Source: a virus
Strand: one strand, 5' to 3'
DNA length: 22,168 nucleotides
Virus record (IMG/VR): IMGVR_UViG_3300020183_000508
Span: 1 to 22,168 of that record
The notes beneath the pieces are model-generated. The model was given only the letters and a program-made list of their open reading frames with translations, had not been told where the DNA came from and did not search any database. Positions 15,916 through 22,168 of the stretch are shown one piece after another. Position 1 is the first letter of the stretch; each line of letters begins with the position of its first letter. Both the position numbers and the translations under genes were made by a program.

Positions 15916-16598
15916 TGACCAACAATAATCAAAACCTCTATTCGCAACTGTCGGAGCAATTTCCGCAGGAAATGCAGCGGTCAATCAATAAGGGCGGCAC
16001 CAACCTCACCTACATTCCAATCAGCGAAGTCATCAATCGCCTGAATAAAGTTTTTGGCGTGGACAAGTGGTCAATGACAATTGAAAGCTGTCACCGTGAC
16101 CCGGTGGACTCAGACTTTGTCATCGCACATGTTCGTGTTGCTTATTTTGCCACGGAATTCACCACGATTGTTCGTGACGGAATCGGTGGTTCAAAAATCA
16201 AACGCACCAAGCAAGGGCAGATTCTTGACCTTGGGGACGAATTTAAAGGTGCGATTTCTGATGCATTAAAGAAAGCAGCACAGGCTTTTGGTGTTGGTCT
16301 GTATCTTGCTCGCAGCGACGACGCAATTGAAATTGAGCAAGTAATGGAGGCCGAACAAGTAACCACCCCAGAACAAGCATCGCAGACACAACTCATCTGG
16401 GACAACTTCATGGCTTTGAGCAAGAAATTGACCAAAGGGCAAAAAGAAGAGCTTCGCACTGCTTGGGCCCAGTGGAGCAACGGTCAAGCAACTCCAAACA
16501 AAGATTCGGTAACGGAGCAGCAGGCAAACTTTCTGCTCACCGAAGCAATGCGTTTATCATTTAGCGGTTCAACAGTAATAGAGACTCCGCCAAAGTGA
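15915..16598 (+). CDS. Rad52/Rad22-family single-strand annealing protein
   Basis: Binds single-stranded DNA and pairs complementary strands in phage recombination. The N-terminal 135 residues show the family pattern: LTYIPISEVINRLNKVFGVDKWSM, a beta region (VIAHVRVAYFATEFTTIVRDGIGG), and the helix DLGDEFKGAISDALKKAAQAFGVGLYLA that carries the conserved A-x-x-D-A-x-K-x-A-x-x-x-G signature. The C-terminal third is acidic then helical and likely bridges to partner proteins. The stop overlaps the GTG of the next gene (GTGA), placing an annealing protein and a nuclease in direct translational coupling, the usual two-component recombination pair. Confidence 0.9.
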   Translation: MTNNNQNLYSQLSEQFPQEMQRSINKGGTNLTYIPISEVINRLNKVFGVDKWSMTIESCHRDPVDSDFVIAHVRVAYFATEFTTIVRDGIGGSKIKRTKQGQILDLGDEFKGAISDALKKAAQAFGVGLYLARSDDAIEIEQVMEAEQVTTPEQASQTQLIWDNFMALSKKLTKGQKEELRTAWAQWSNGQATPNKDSVTEQQANFLLTEAMRLSFSGSTVIETPPK

Positions 16599-17380
16599 AC
16601 GAAGAAATAGGAGTTTTACCAGAACACTTATCTGCTTCATCGATTCAAACTTACATTCAATGCCCATTGAAATTTAAGTTGTCTCGCGTTGACAAGATAA
16701 AAGAGCCACCCACAACAGCAACGTTGCTCGGCAACTTTGTTCATGACGTGCTTGAGTATTTTTATACCGCATATCAACCAGAGGAGCGCACCATTGCGGC
16801 AGCTCGTCAAGCCTGCACCCATATATGGACTGAAGCAAACTGGGCAGATACGGTAGCTCCGTTTCTTAAAAAAACACCCATCAATGATTTCAGATGGAGC
16901 GCATGGTGGTGTGTGGAAAATATTTTTTTGTTAGAAAATCCCACATTGGTAATTCCAGATGGAATTGAATATGAAATTTTTGGTCAGCTCGACGGTGTCT
17001 TAATAAAAGGGTTTATTGATAGATGGACGGAAGTGGATGGCGTTGTAACAATCACAGACTATAAAACCGGAAAAGTACCAGCCGCCCAATATATGGCAGA
17101 CAAATGGTTTCAGTTATGCCTGTATGCGCTCCTGTTGTCTGAATTGGAGCAAAAAAAGGAATTCAATCTTCAACTTTTATACCTAAAGGACGGAGTGGCA
17201 AAAAAATATTTGCCCACAGATGAGGATTTTTCAAATGTTAGAAATACAATATCAACGACAAAAAAGGAGATAGTAAACTCATATGACAATTCAAAGTGGC
17301 CAGCAATCCCATCAAAACTCTGCAACTGGTGCCACTATAAATCGCATATCTGCTCATATTGGAACCCAACGAATGAATGA
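16595..17380 (+). CDS. RecB/Cas4-like PD-(D/E)XK nuclease with probable 4Fe-4S cluster
   Basis: Exonuclease expected to work with the Rad52-like protein by resecting DNA ends. The N-terminus has LSASSIQTYIQCPLKFKLSR (C23), then GNFVHDVLE (the His of motif I), FGQLDGVLIKGFIDRW and ITDYKTGK (the Asp and Glu/Asp-x-Lys catalytic part), and QLCLYALLL (the Q-x-x-x-Y motif). The C-terminus has CNWCHYKSHIC (C243, C246, C253), which with C23 makes the four-Cys pattern of the AddB/Cas4 iron-sulfur nuclease group. All catalytic parts are present in 261 residues. GTG start at 16595-16597 overlaps the previous stop. Confidence 0.92.
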   Translation: MNEEIGVLPEHLSASSIQTYIQCPLKFKLSRVDKIKEPPTTATLLGNFVHDVLEYFYTAYQPEERTIAAARQACTHIWTEANWADTVAPFLKKTPINDFRWSAWWCVENIFLLENPTLVIPDGIEYEIFGQLDGVLIKGFIDRWTEVDGVVTITDYKTGKVPAAQYMADKWFQLCLYALLLSELEQKKEFNLQLLYLKDGVAKKYLPTDEDFSNVRNTISTTKKEIVNSYDNSKWPAIPSKLCNWCHYKSHICSYWNPTNE

Positions 17381-17858
17381 CGATATGTTTGCCCGCTTGG
17401 TGGCGGAAGATGTAAAAAATCGTATTTCTGAAACGCAACGAGAATATCTGCACCTACCGCAAAATCGTGACCGGTGGAAGCGGGCATTGATTGCCCTCGT
17501 GCGCAATCTCGATGAGCAAATCAACGGTATTTCTGAAGACAAACAATCCGACTTGGAGCGATACGAATCCCTTGGTCGGGATGGTCAAATTTTATTAACC
17601 GAAGCAATTCAGTCATACGACAGTCGGCTGTCAAAAATTGAACGGTTTAAATTCTTTGTGAACAAACGACTTGATTATGTTGCCTCCCTTGGCGAAGACG
17701 AAGGAGCTGTTTCGCGTGCCAATTTTCTTGAAGCGGCAATTCTCCGACACAAGTCCCTAATGGACGAATTTGACATGGAGCCAACAGATGTAGATGTAGC
17801 CCTTTGGGCTGCACTAGACAATAAATGGGAGTTCGACAATATATCATCTCTTGGGTGA
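17373..17858 (+). CDS. Unknown helical phage protein
   Basis: Begins at ATG 17373, which overlaps the end of the nuclease gene (ATGAATGA); an earlier in-frame ATG at 17283 would overlap the nuclease by 98 bases and is less likely. The product is 161 residues, mostly charged and helical: VAEDVKNRISETQREYLHLP, then RDRWKRALIALVRNLDEQI and SRLSKIERFKFFVNKRLDY. No catalytic motif, Cys pair or membrane segment is seen. The family is not recognised. It is placed between two nucleases, so a role in DNA handling is possible, by context only. Confidence 0.75.
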   Translation: MNDDMFARLVAEDVKNRISETQREYLHLPQNRDRWKRALIALVRNLDEQINGISEDKQSDLERYESLGRDGQILLTEAIQSYDSRLSKIERFKFFVNKRLDYVASLGEDEGAVSRANFLEAAILRHKSLMDEFDMEPTDVDVALWAALDNKWEFDNISSLG

Positions 17859-18157
17859 GGTATCGTTCAAAAAAGAAAGAACAGGAATACGCGCTTAGGC
17901 GCCCACTTGTTAAAAGACTTCTTTCAGAAAGACCCCATTGTGAAGCTTGTCCTGTTTTTGCTGCGCACGACAAAAAACTGACGTACATTCAAAACGCAAG
18001 CTGCGACATACACGAGGTTGTGCGAAGGTCACAGGGTGGCTCAATATTGGACGAAACTAATTTACTTGCAGTTTGTAGGTCGTGCCACAACAGAATCGGG
18101 AATTATCCACAACTTGCATTTGATTTGGGCTTAGCCAAACGTGGAAAAAAAACATAA
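17825..18157 (+). CDS. HNH endonuclease
   Basis: A 110-residue protein of the HNH family. CEACPVF (first Cys pair) and CRSCHNRI (second Cys pair) would bind the structural zinc, and DIHEVVRRSQGGSILDETNLLAVC carries the His and Asn of the motif. Phage HNH proteins of this size are often encoded near terminase and help cut or nick concatemer DNA during packaging. It overlaps the previous gene by 34 bases, ATG at 17825, and ends the first plus-strand transcription unit just upstream of a terminator. Confidence 0.9.
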   Translation: MGVRQYIISWVRYRSKKKEQEYALRRPLVKRLLSERPHCEACPVFAAHDKKLTYIQNASCDIHEVVRRSQGGSILDETNLLAVCRSCHNRIGNYPQLAFDLGLAKRGKKT

Positions 18158-18226
18158 AACATCACTTGCATTTACAAGGTGCTAAATAATTTCGTTGTAA
18201 AATAAGTAAGGTAAGGACCGTTATAG

Positions 18227-18286
18227 GCGTTGGGACCGAGGGCGCGGGTCATCCCATGCGACCCTCGGTCCTGGCGTGTTTTTTTT
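18227..18286 (+). terminator. Strong intrinsic terminator after the HNH gene
   Basis: A ten-base perfect stem (18233-18242 with 18262-18271) is extended outward through G-U pairs to about sixteen pairs, and has an inner CGC/GCG plus GGG/CCC stem with a TCAT loop. Eight T residues follow directly at 18279-18286. The pair of long GC stem and T run is the usual intrinsic form. It separates the terminase-recombination unit from the ruvC unit. Confidence 0.9.
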
Positions 18287-18437
18287 GTTGTGCTGCATGT
18301 ATCTGTTTACCTGTATTAGCGATTTGATAGTGCTACTCTGAGCTCGGCTAGCCATTTCTCAAAAAGAAAGGCAGGTGGTCCCGAATCTAGTAGTGACAAC
18401 TACGCAAAGTAAATACGGGTGAAAATTCGTATGAAAT
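18287..18437 (+). ncRNA. Hairpin-rich intergenic segment, possible leader or small RNA
   Basis: No gene is seen in this stretch. It lies between two terminators and can fold into at least three further hairpins: GCC-A-TTTCT / AGAAA-GGC (18351-18372), GTAGT / ACTAC (18390-18403) and ATACG / CGTAT (18413-18432). A possible promoter with TTGTGC (about 18288-18293) and TGTATT (about 18312-18317), eighteen bases apart, is weak. It could be a small RNA ended by the second terminator, or a leader that controls ruvC by attenuation. I could not match it to a known riboswitch or tRNA. Confidence 0.35.
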
Positions 18438-18477
18438 CCCGCCGGTCTTTGGCTAATGGGCCGGCGGGTCTTTGTTT
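18438..18477 (+). terminator. Intrinsic terminator just upstream of ruvC-like gene
   Basis: CCCGCCGGTC (18438-18447) pairs with GGCCGGCGGG (18459-18468), one wobble pair, with an eleven-base loop, then TCTTTGTTT. It stops only about twenty bases before the GTG of the RuvC-like gene, leaving no room for a promoter between them. It may therefore be an attenuator rather than a plain end of transcription. Confidence 0.75.
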
Positions 18478-18495
18478 CTGGACTAGGGTTTTTTT

Positions 18496-19041
18496 GTGCA
18501 ACTCAATATTCTTGGACTTGACCTTTCTCTCACATCCACTGGGTATTGTCATAACGGCGACGCAGGATATATATCCGTTAATGCTTCCGGTGCTAAAAGA
18601 TTGCAAAACATTACAAGCGAAATAGGAAATATTATTGTTGCAAATAAAATTCACGCGGTTGCCATAGAGGGTTATGCATTTGCGGCGAGACACTCTCAGG
18701 CTCATTCAATTGGAGAGCTTGGTGGTGTTGTCAGGGTCTTGCTTCTTTCTATGGATATTCCTTATGTTGTGATTCCGCCAACCTGCCGCGCAAAGTTTGC
18801 CACCGGAAAGGGCAATGCTGGAAAGTCTGAAGTAATATCTTCTGTATCAGCTATTACGGGAATAGTCTGGAAGGGTGGGCATGCAGACGATATGTGCGAT
18901 GCTTGGATTTTGGAGGAAATGGTGTTGGCTAAATTGGGTTATGCAAAATTTACCTGGCCTTCAATTTCGCTTGCGGCGCTAGAGAAGATAGACTGGTCAC
19001 CATTCGAGGGGATTATAAATGAACAGAACTCAACCAATTAG
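18496..19041 (+). CDS. RuvC-like Holliday junction resolvase
   Basis: Endonuclease of the RNase H fold expected to cut branched DNA left by recombination before packaging. ILGLDLSLTSTGY (D9), VAIEGYAF (E58) and HADDMCDAWIL (D131/D132/D135) give the acidic metal-binding set. PPTCRAKFATGKGNAGKSEV is the typical RuvC-like linker block. Length 181 matches the family. The start is a GTG at 18496, with only a weak AGGG in front. It overlaps the following gene by 23 bases. The terminator right upstream suggests its expression depends on read-through or on a controlled leader. Confidence 0.92.
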   Translation: MQLNILGLDLSLTSTGYCHNGDAGYISVNASGAKRLQNITSEIGNIIVANKIHAVAIEGYAFAARHSQAHSIGELGGVVRVLLLSMDIPYVVIPPTCRAKFATGKGNAGKSEVISSVSAITGIVWKGGHADDMCDAWILEEMVLAKLGYAKFTWPSISLAALEKIDWSPFEGIINEQNSTN

Positions 19042-19375
19042 CCAAGTTGATATTGAAAAAGAAATAATGCGATTGCTTGAAATGCTTGAAAAAGAGACAG
19101 AGAATTTTGAGATTCTCGCTGTTGACGCTGCAAAGAAAGATGCTCGATATAAAGCTGAGTGGGCAAAAGAATATCTTGGTGCTGCGGGCAAGGGCCACCG
19201 AACCATCACCGACAGAGAACAGTGGTCGCACTACAAAATGGAACAGATGAAAGAAGATTACGAAATAGCAGAAGCGCTAGTCAAGGCAAAACGCGAGAAA
19301 TTGTTATCTTTGCGAACAAGCATTGATGCACTGCGGACGCTGAATGCCAACGTACGCGCACAAATCGAGCTCTGA
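19019..19375 (+). CDS. Small coiled-coil protein of unknown function
   Basis: A 118-residue, strongly charged helical protein (IEKEIMRLLEMLEKETENF at the N-terminus, then EQMKEDYEIAEALVKAKREKL and LRTSIDALRTLNANVRAQIE). It has a good ribosome binding site, GAGGGG before the ATG, and overlaps the RuvC-like gene by 23 bases. Heptad-like spacing of Leu/Ile suggests coiled coil. Small charged helical proteins of this kind are common beside phage resolvases; function unknown. Confidence 0.8.
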   Translation: MNRTQPISQVDIEKEIMRLLEMLEKETENFEILAVDAAKKDARYKAEWAKEYLGAAGKGHRTITDREQWSHYKMEQMKEDYEIAEALVKAKREKLLSLRTSIDALRTLNANVRAQIEL

Positions 19376-19386
19376 TTGTAAATTTT

Positions 19387-19926
19387 ATGTCGTCGATTAA
19401 TCCATCGTTGCTTAATCCGGCGCCATGGAGAGTCAATTATATTCTTAAACCAGATATAAAAATACTGATTTCGTCAATTGAAAAATATGGTTTGTTAAAT
19501 CCAATTCTTGTGCAGGAATCATCAAACACAATCATCGATGGCCATCAAAGAATAATCGCAATATCTCAATCTAAAATTCTTTCCAAGAAATATGCAAAGT
19601 CAATTTTGTGCACAAAAATTGATTTGTCCGATATTGACGCAATGATTTTGCATGTTCAAATGAACCGTGGTCGCGGGTCAGTAATGGCAAAACGAATGTC
19701 TGATGTTGTCAAGAGGATACATCAAAGCCGACTGTATTCAATTGAGCAATTGGACGACATGTTTAACATGTCTGTTCAGGAGTCGGAAATGATGCTAGAT
19801 GGCTCGCTTTTAAAAATGCGCAAAATAAAAGAACACACATATTCAAAAGCATGGGTTCCAATTGAAGCACCAGCCAAACCAGGTAACGAAATAACCCTAG
19901 AAAAGCCCCCTAACCCAGACCGTTAA
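19387..19926 (+). CDS. ParB/Srx-like N-terminal domain protein
   Basis: Residues about 10-85 follow the ParB N-terminal fold: LNPAPWRVNYILKPDIKILISSI, YGLLNPILVQ and the IIDGHQRIIA motif, which in ParB binds CTP and in phage relatives is linked to nuclease or DNA-modifying activity. The following part (NRGRGSVMAKRMSDVVKRIHQ, SIEQLDDMFNMSVQESEMM) looks like a helix-turn-helix DNA-binding region. No parA partner is visible, so plasmid-style partitioning is not supported; a regulator or nuclease role is equally possible. 179 residues. Confidence 0.75.
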   Translation: MSSINPSLLNPAPWRVNYILKPDIKILISSIEKYGLLNPILVQESSNTIIDGHQRIIAISQSKILSKKYAKSILCTKIDLSDIDAMILHVQMNRGRGSVMAKRMSDVVKRIHQSRLYSIEQLDDMFNMSVQESEMMLDGSLLKMRKIKEHTYSKAWVPIEAPAKPGNEITLEKPPNPDR

Positions 19927-19978
19927 TTTACTAGGAATATGATGGTGTAAACTTTAGTCAAACGTTGAAGAGGTATTT

Positions 19979-20197
19979 ATGCCAGAGATAAACACCGTTC
20001 GCGACTCGGAAATCGGTGCACTGACAAGACGAAATCCTGTAACCGCGGGCAATACGCCATCTTTTTTGCGCAGAGCCGCGGCTTACGGCCTCAATCGTCT
20101 TGCGGACGTTATTTCCGGGCAGAGAACAACTCCAAGGGGTACGGGTAGGGCATTGCTGAGAGAGAGACGAAGGCTAAATTTGGCAAGAGCCACGTGA
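19979..20197 (+). CDS. Small basic protein of unknown function
   Basis: A 72-residue Arg-rich protein (SFLRRAAAYGLNRLADVISG, then LLRERRRLNLARAT) with AGAGG before its ATG, located directly before the connector genes. The short VISGQRTTPRG segment (20111-20125 for ISGQR) recalls the I-S-G-x-M motif of the minus-strand polyproteins, but with Arg in place of Met. Could be a minor head protein or DNA-binding peptide. Not recognised. Confidence 0.65.
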   Translation: MPEINTVRDSEIGALTRRNPVTAGNTPSFLRRAAAYGLNRLADVISGQRTTPRGTGRALLRERRRLNLARAT

Positions 20198-20204
20198 GAT
20201 AGCA

Positions 20205-21059
20205 ATGCTTGTTTCTGCTTCTGATTTACAGACATACATGGATGTCAAGTTTAGTTTAAAACAACTTGATGCTGCGGATTTTGTCATAGAGGGCCTACAG
20301 AGCGAGCTTGAGGCATACCTTCGTCGGCCCGTTGAGGTTGACGAAATTACCGAGACGCACGTTATTCCAAGCTACTTTCAGGGTGTTCCAGCTACATCTT
20401 TTTTCTACGACCACTCACTAAGCACCACAGATAGTGGAATAAGTTATATTCAACCATCTGTTGTCTTGAGTTTGCGAAATACGCCAGTTGTTTCCGTGAA
20501 GAGTGTTTCAATTAGAAACCTTTCACAAGTTCCAGTGTTTCTTGCAGAATCAACCATGAAAACTGCGACCGTAACTAATGCTTCACAATCGGGGACAGTT
20601 GTCACATTTTCTGCGGCTAATAGTTTTACTAAGGGGCAACGTGTAGTTATTAATGGCGTAACTCCTTCTAGCTACAACAAATCGTCATTGGAAATTACAT
20701 CAGTTACAAGCACAACTTTTTCTGTTGGCGAATATCCAGCCGGTTTGCCAGCCTACGTTTCTGGTGGAACAGCAACGGCAACTGGAAATGATTATGTCGT
20801 TCACAGATATGGCATTGAGCTATTTAGGGGATTCCCGAACGACACCGTAGAAGTTGTGTATAGCGGTGGTCTTGATGGCGGAACAATAAAAATGTTCAAG
20901 TTGTTTATTCTTCGCGCCGCTACCCGAGAAATGCAGAATATGCATGACGACGTTGTTGGTGTAAAAGACCTAACAACCCGAAACGTTGCGCCGCTTGAGA
21001 CTGGATTTAGCGAACGAGAGCTGCTTGCTTTGCGCAGGTGGAGAAGGCGACGTATCTAA
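20205..21059 (+). CDS. Head-tail connector (HK97 gp6-like) with an inserted beta domain
   Basis: The N-terminal part (SASDLQTYMDVKFSLKQLDAADFVIEGLQSELEAYLRRPVEV) and the C-terminal helices (KLFILRAATREMQNM, ERELLALRRWRR) follow the helical head-tail adaptor that docks under portal. Between them, residues about 119-193 are a Ser/Thr/Val-rich unit (TVTNASQSGTVVTFSA, KGQRVVINGVTPSSYN, LEITSVTSTTFSV) like the small beta domains of the E1 FCCH type found in many virion proteins. The insert splits the adaptor, which is normally about 100-200 residues. Its end overlaps the next ATG (TAATG). Confidence 0.8.
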   Translation: MLVSASDLQTYMDVKFSLKQLDAADFVIEGLQSELEAYLRRPVEVDEITETHVIPSYFQGVPATSFFYDHSLSTTDSGISYIQPSVVLSLRNTPVVSVKSVSIRNLSQVPVFLAESTMKTATVTNASQSGTVVTFSAANSFTKGQRVVINGVTPSSYNKSSLEITSVTSTTFSVGEYPAGLPAYVSGGTATATGNDYVVHRYGIELFRGFPNDTVEVVYSGGLDGGTIKMFKLFILRAATREMQNMHDDVVGVKDLTTRNVAPLETGFSERELLALRRWRRRRI

Positions 21060-21523
21060 TGGCTAAGGTTGAAATTGATGTAACGAAACGAGGTGTATCT
21101 TCGACTATTGCAAGACTTACCGCAATGAGCGCTCGTTCCAAAGTTTTAACACCAGTTCTTGTAAAAGCAAAACAAGAAATTAAGTTAGCCCACGCGGCAA
21201 ACTTTACAAGCAACGGACTGCCCGTTGGTGGATGGGCGCCACTTGATGCCCAGTATGCAACGTGGAAAATGGCAAGATTTCCAGGACTACCACCAATGAT
21301 ACGAACAGGAAAATTGTTTGCATCACTGGCTGGTGCAAATGGTTCAATAGACACAATGACAAACACTTCTTTTTCGTTTGGAACATCTGTTGAGTATGCA
21401 AAGTTTCATCAATACGGAACCAACAAAATGCCAAAACGAAAAATTGTATTTGAGCCACCACTTTTTGCAAGAAATCTTGGAGGCAACGCCGCTGAATATA
21501 TTGCCAACGGTGAGGTTTTGTAA
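21059..21523 (+). CDS. Virion morphogenesis / tail completion protein (Mu gpG-like, Phage_tail_S type)
   Basis: A 154-residue protein of the type that closes the head-tail joint or completes the tail. Seen: GLPVGGWAPLDAQYATWK, PPMIRTGKLFASLAG and SVEYAKFHQYGTNKMPKRKIVFEPP, which together are the typical order of the family (W-x-P-L, R-T-G-x-L, Y-A-x-x-H-Q-x-G, P-x-R). Start ATG at 21059-21061 overlaps the stop of the connector; an upstream ATG at 21038 would lie inside that gene and is not preferred. Stop overlaps the next ATG. Confidence 0.9.
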   Translation: MAKVEIDVTKRGVSSTIARLTAMSARSKVLTPVLVKAKQEIKLAHAANFTSNGLPVGGWAPLDAQYATWKMARFPGLPPMIRTGKLFASLAGANGSIDTMTNTSFSFGTSVEYAKFHQYGTNKMPKRKIVFEPPLFARNLGGNAAEYIANGEVL

Positions 21524-22161
21524 TGCCATCAGAATTAATGTATGGAGCGCAATTTGCAAAATCTTTTGTTAATCAGTACTTGAACGACGATATACCCCGA
21601 CGAATTGTTCGTTATAGAAACGGCTGGGGTTTGTCGTCTACGGAGTTGCCAACTCCAGAGGAATATCTAACATATGAACCGATTGCGCTTGACTCGTGGC
21701 CTACGATTATTACCGTTGCTATTTCTACTCGTTCATTTAATAGGATTGGCTATAGCGATGGCGCCGACCCCATATACAAGGTCAACTACTCGATGCGCAC
21801 ATATGTTTGGGTTAGAACTGATGGCTCAAAAGAAACTACCGAGATGAGAGACAGGCTGACCACAGTTGTTCGGTCTGCAATTTTAGACTACCCGTGTCTG
21901 CAACGAGAGGGGGCAGAAAGAGAGGCTCGTATTGAGGAAACCACCCTCGTAGAAGAATTTTCCGATTTAACCCTATTGAAGGGAGACAGAGTTCTTGCTG
22001 GCGCATACCTTGGATACGACTTATCTATTGACGAAGTAATCGCTCGTGATAATATTGCTGATGAAGTTACTGAATTTGGTTTGACTGTCGGACAAAATCC
22101 TCTGACGTCGTTAATAACCAATTTCACGAATGCCGCAGACATCACAATTACGAACGGATAA
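21523..22161 (+). CDS. Putative tail terminator / tail completion protein
   Basis: A 212-residue protein following the virion morphogenesis protein in the usual place of a tail terminator. Visible segments: LDSWPTIITVAISTRSFNRIG, YKVNYSMRTYVWVRT, TEMRDRLTTVVRSAILDYPCL, and SDLTLLKGDRVLAGAYLGYDLSI, a beta-helix-beta pattern fitting the tail-terminator fold. The assignment is from order and secondary structure feel, not from a strict motif. Its ATG overlaps the previous stop by one base (TAATG). Confidence 0.7.
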   Translation: MPSELMYGAQFAKSFVNQYLNDDIPRRIVRYRNGWGLSSTELPTPEEYLTYEPIALDSWPTIITVAISTRSFNRIGYSDGADPIYKVNYSMRTYVWVRTDGSKETTEMRDRLTTVVRSAILDYPCLQREGAEREARIEETTLVEEFSDLTLLKGDRVLAGAYLGYDLSIDEVIARDNIADEVTEFGLTVGQNPLTSLITNFTNAADITITNG

Positions 22162-22163
22162 TT

Positions 22164-22168
22164 ATGAA
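22164..22168 (+). CDS. Probable start of the next gene (cut by window end)
   Basis: An ATG two bases after the previous stop, with five bases visible. By order it is likely to be a major tail or sheath protein, but nothing of the product can be read. Confidence 0.3.

Noticed and set aside
18325-18400. A tRNA-like impression around GGTCCCGAATC
   Set aside because: The segment does not form a T-arm or an acceptor stem; the nearby hairpins do not fit a cloverleaf.
18400-18705. A minus-strand open frame of 101 residues
   Set aside because: It overlaps the second terminator and the RuvC-like gene and would be transcribed against both; no ribosome binding site or motif.
1-22168. CRISPR array, insertion sequence, integrase or attachment site
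   Set aside because: No regularly spaced direct repeats, no transposase or recombinase motif, and no terminal inverted repeats were seen.

Overview
The window is part of the genome of a tailed double-stranded DNA phage (Caudoviricetes) with HK97-type head proteins. Support comes from a large terminase, an HK97-like portal carrying a Mu gpF-type tail domain, an S78/U35-type prohead protease, and head-tail connector and tail-completion proteins. No host gene, integrase, tRNA or rRNA is seen. Start codons include several GTGs, and genes are tightly packed with stop/start overlaps. The style of the proteins (DUF6321-like and DUF6582-like segments, long head polyproteins) suggests an uncultured aquatic phage, perhaps of Actinobacteria, but the host is an inference from impression and is not shown by the sequence.

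Layout. The left part, about 1-13973, is read on the minus strand. In transcription order it holds a 54-residue two-helix membrane protein, the portal-MuF fusion, a very long prohead-protease polyprotein (1046 residues), a small cysteine-containing protein, an acidic protein with two cysteine clusters, and a giant ORF that runs off the left edge (at least 2104 codons without a stop). The right part, about 14054-22168, is read on the plus strand. It holds terminase, a small unknown gene, a Rad52-type annealing protein, a RecB/Cas4-like iron-sulfur nuclease, an unknown gene and an HNH nuclease. These are followed by a strong terminator, a hairpin-rich gap and a second terminator, then a RuvC-like resolvase, a coiled-coil protein, a ParB-like protein, a small basic protein and three connector/tail-completion proteins. 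The two halves diverge from a roughly 80-base region at 13974-14053.

The most striking feature is the giant minus-strand polyprotein. It is a string of unrelated modules: an HEFGH zinc-metallopeptidase-like module, an unrecognised module, a complete DEDDh (DnaQ-like) exonuclease, and a C-terminal module with faint resemblance to DUF3626/ADP-ribosyltransferase-type proteins. The modules are separated by copies of a five-residue motif, I-(S/T/A)-G-(K/R/S/Q)-M, followed by Ser/Pro/Arg/Lys-rich linkers. The same motif occurs twice in the C-terminal extension of the prohead protease. The simplest reading is that the motif marks either sites cut by the prohead protease or a signal for packing cargo in the head, so that the phage particle would carry and perhaps inject several enzymes. 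This is inference. The repeated motif and its placement between domains are seen directly in the sequence.

How the genes would work together: terminase and portal package DNA; the MuF domain and cargo modules would lie inside the head; the protease matures the head; the connector genes at the right end close it and join the tail; and Rad52, RecB-like nuclease, RuvC and HNH form a recombination and genome-processing island placed between terminase and the connectors. No major capsid protein was recognised and it may lie outside the window.
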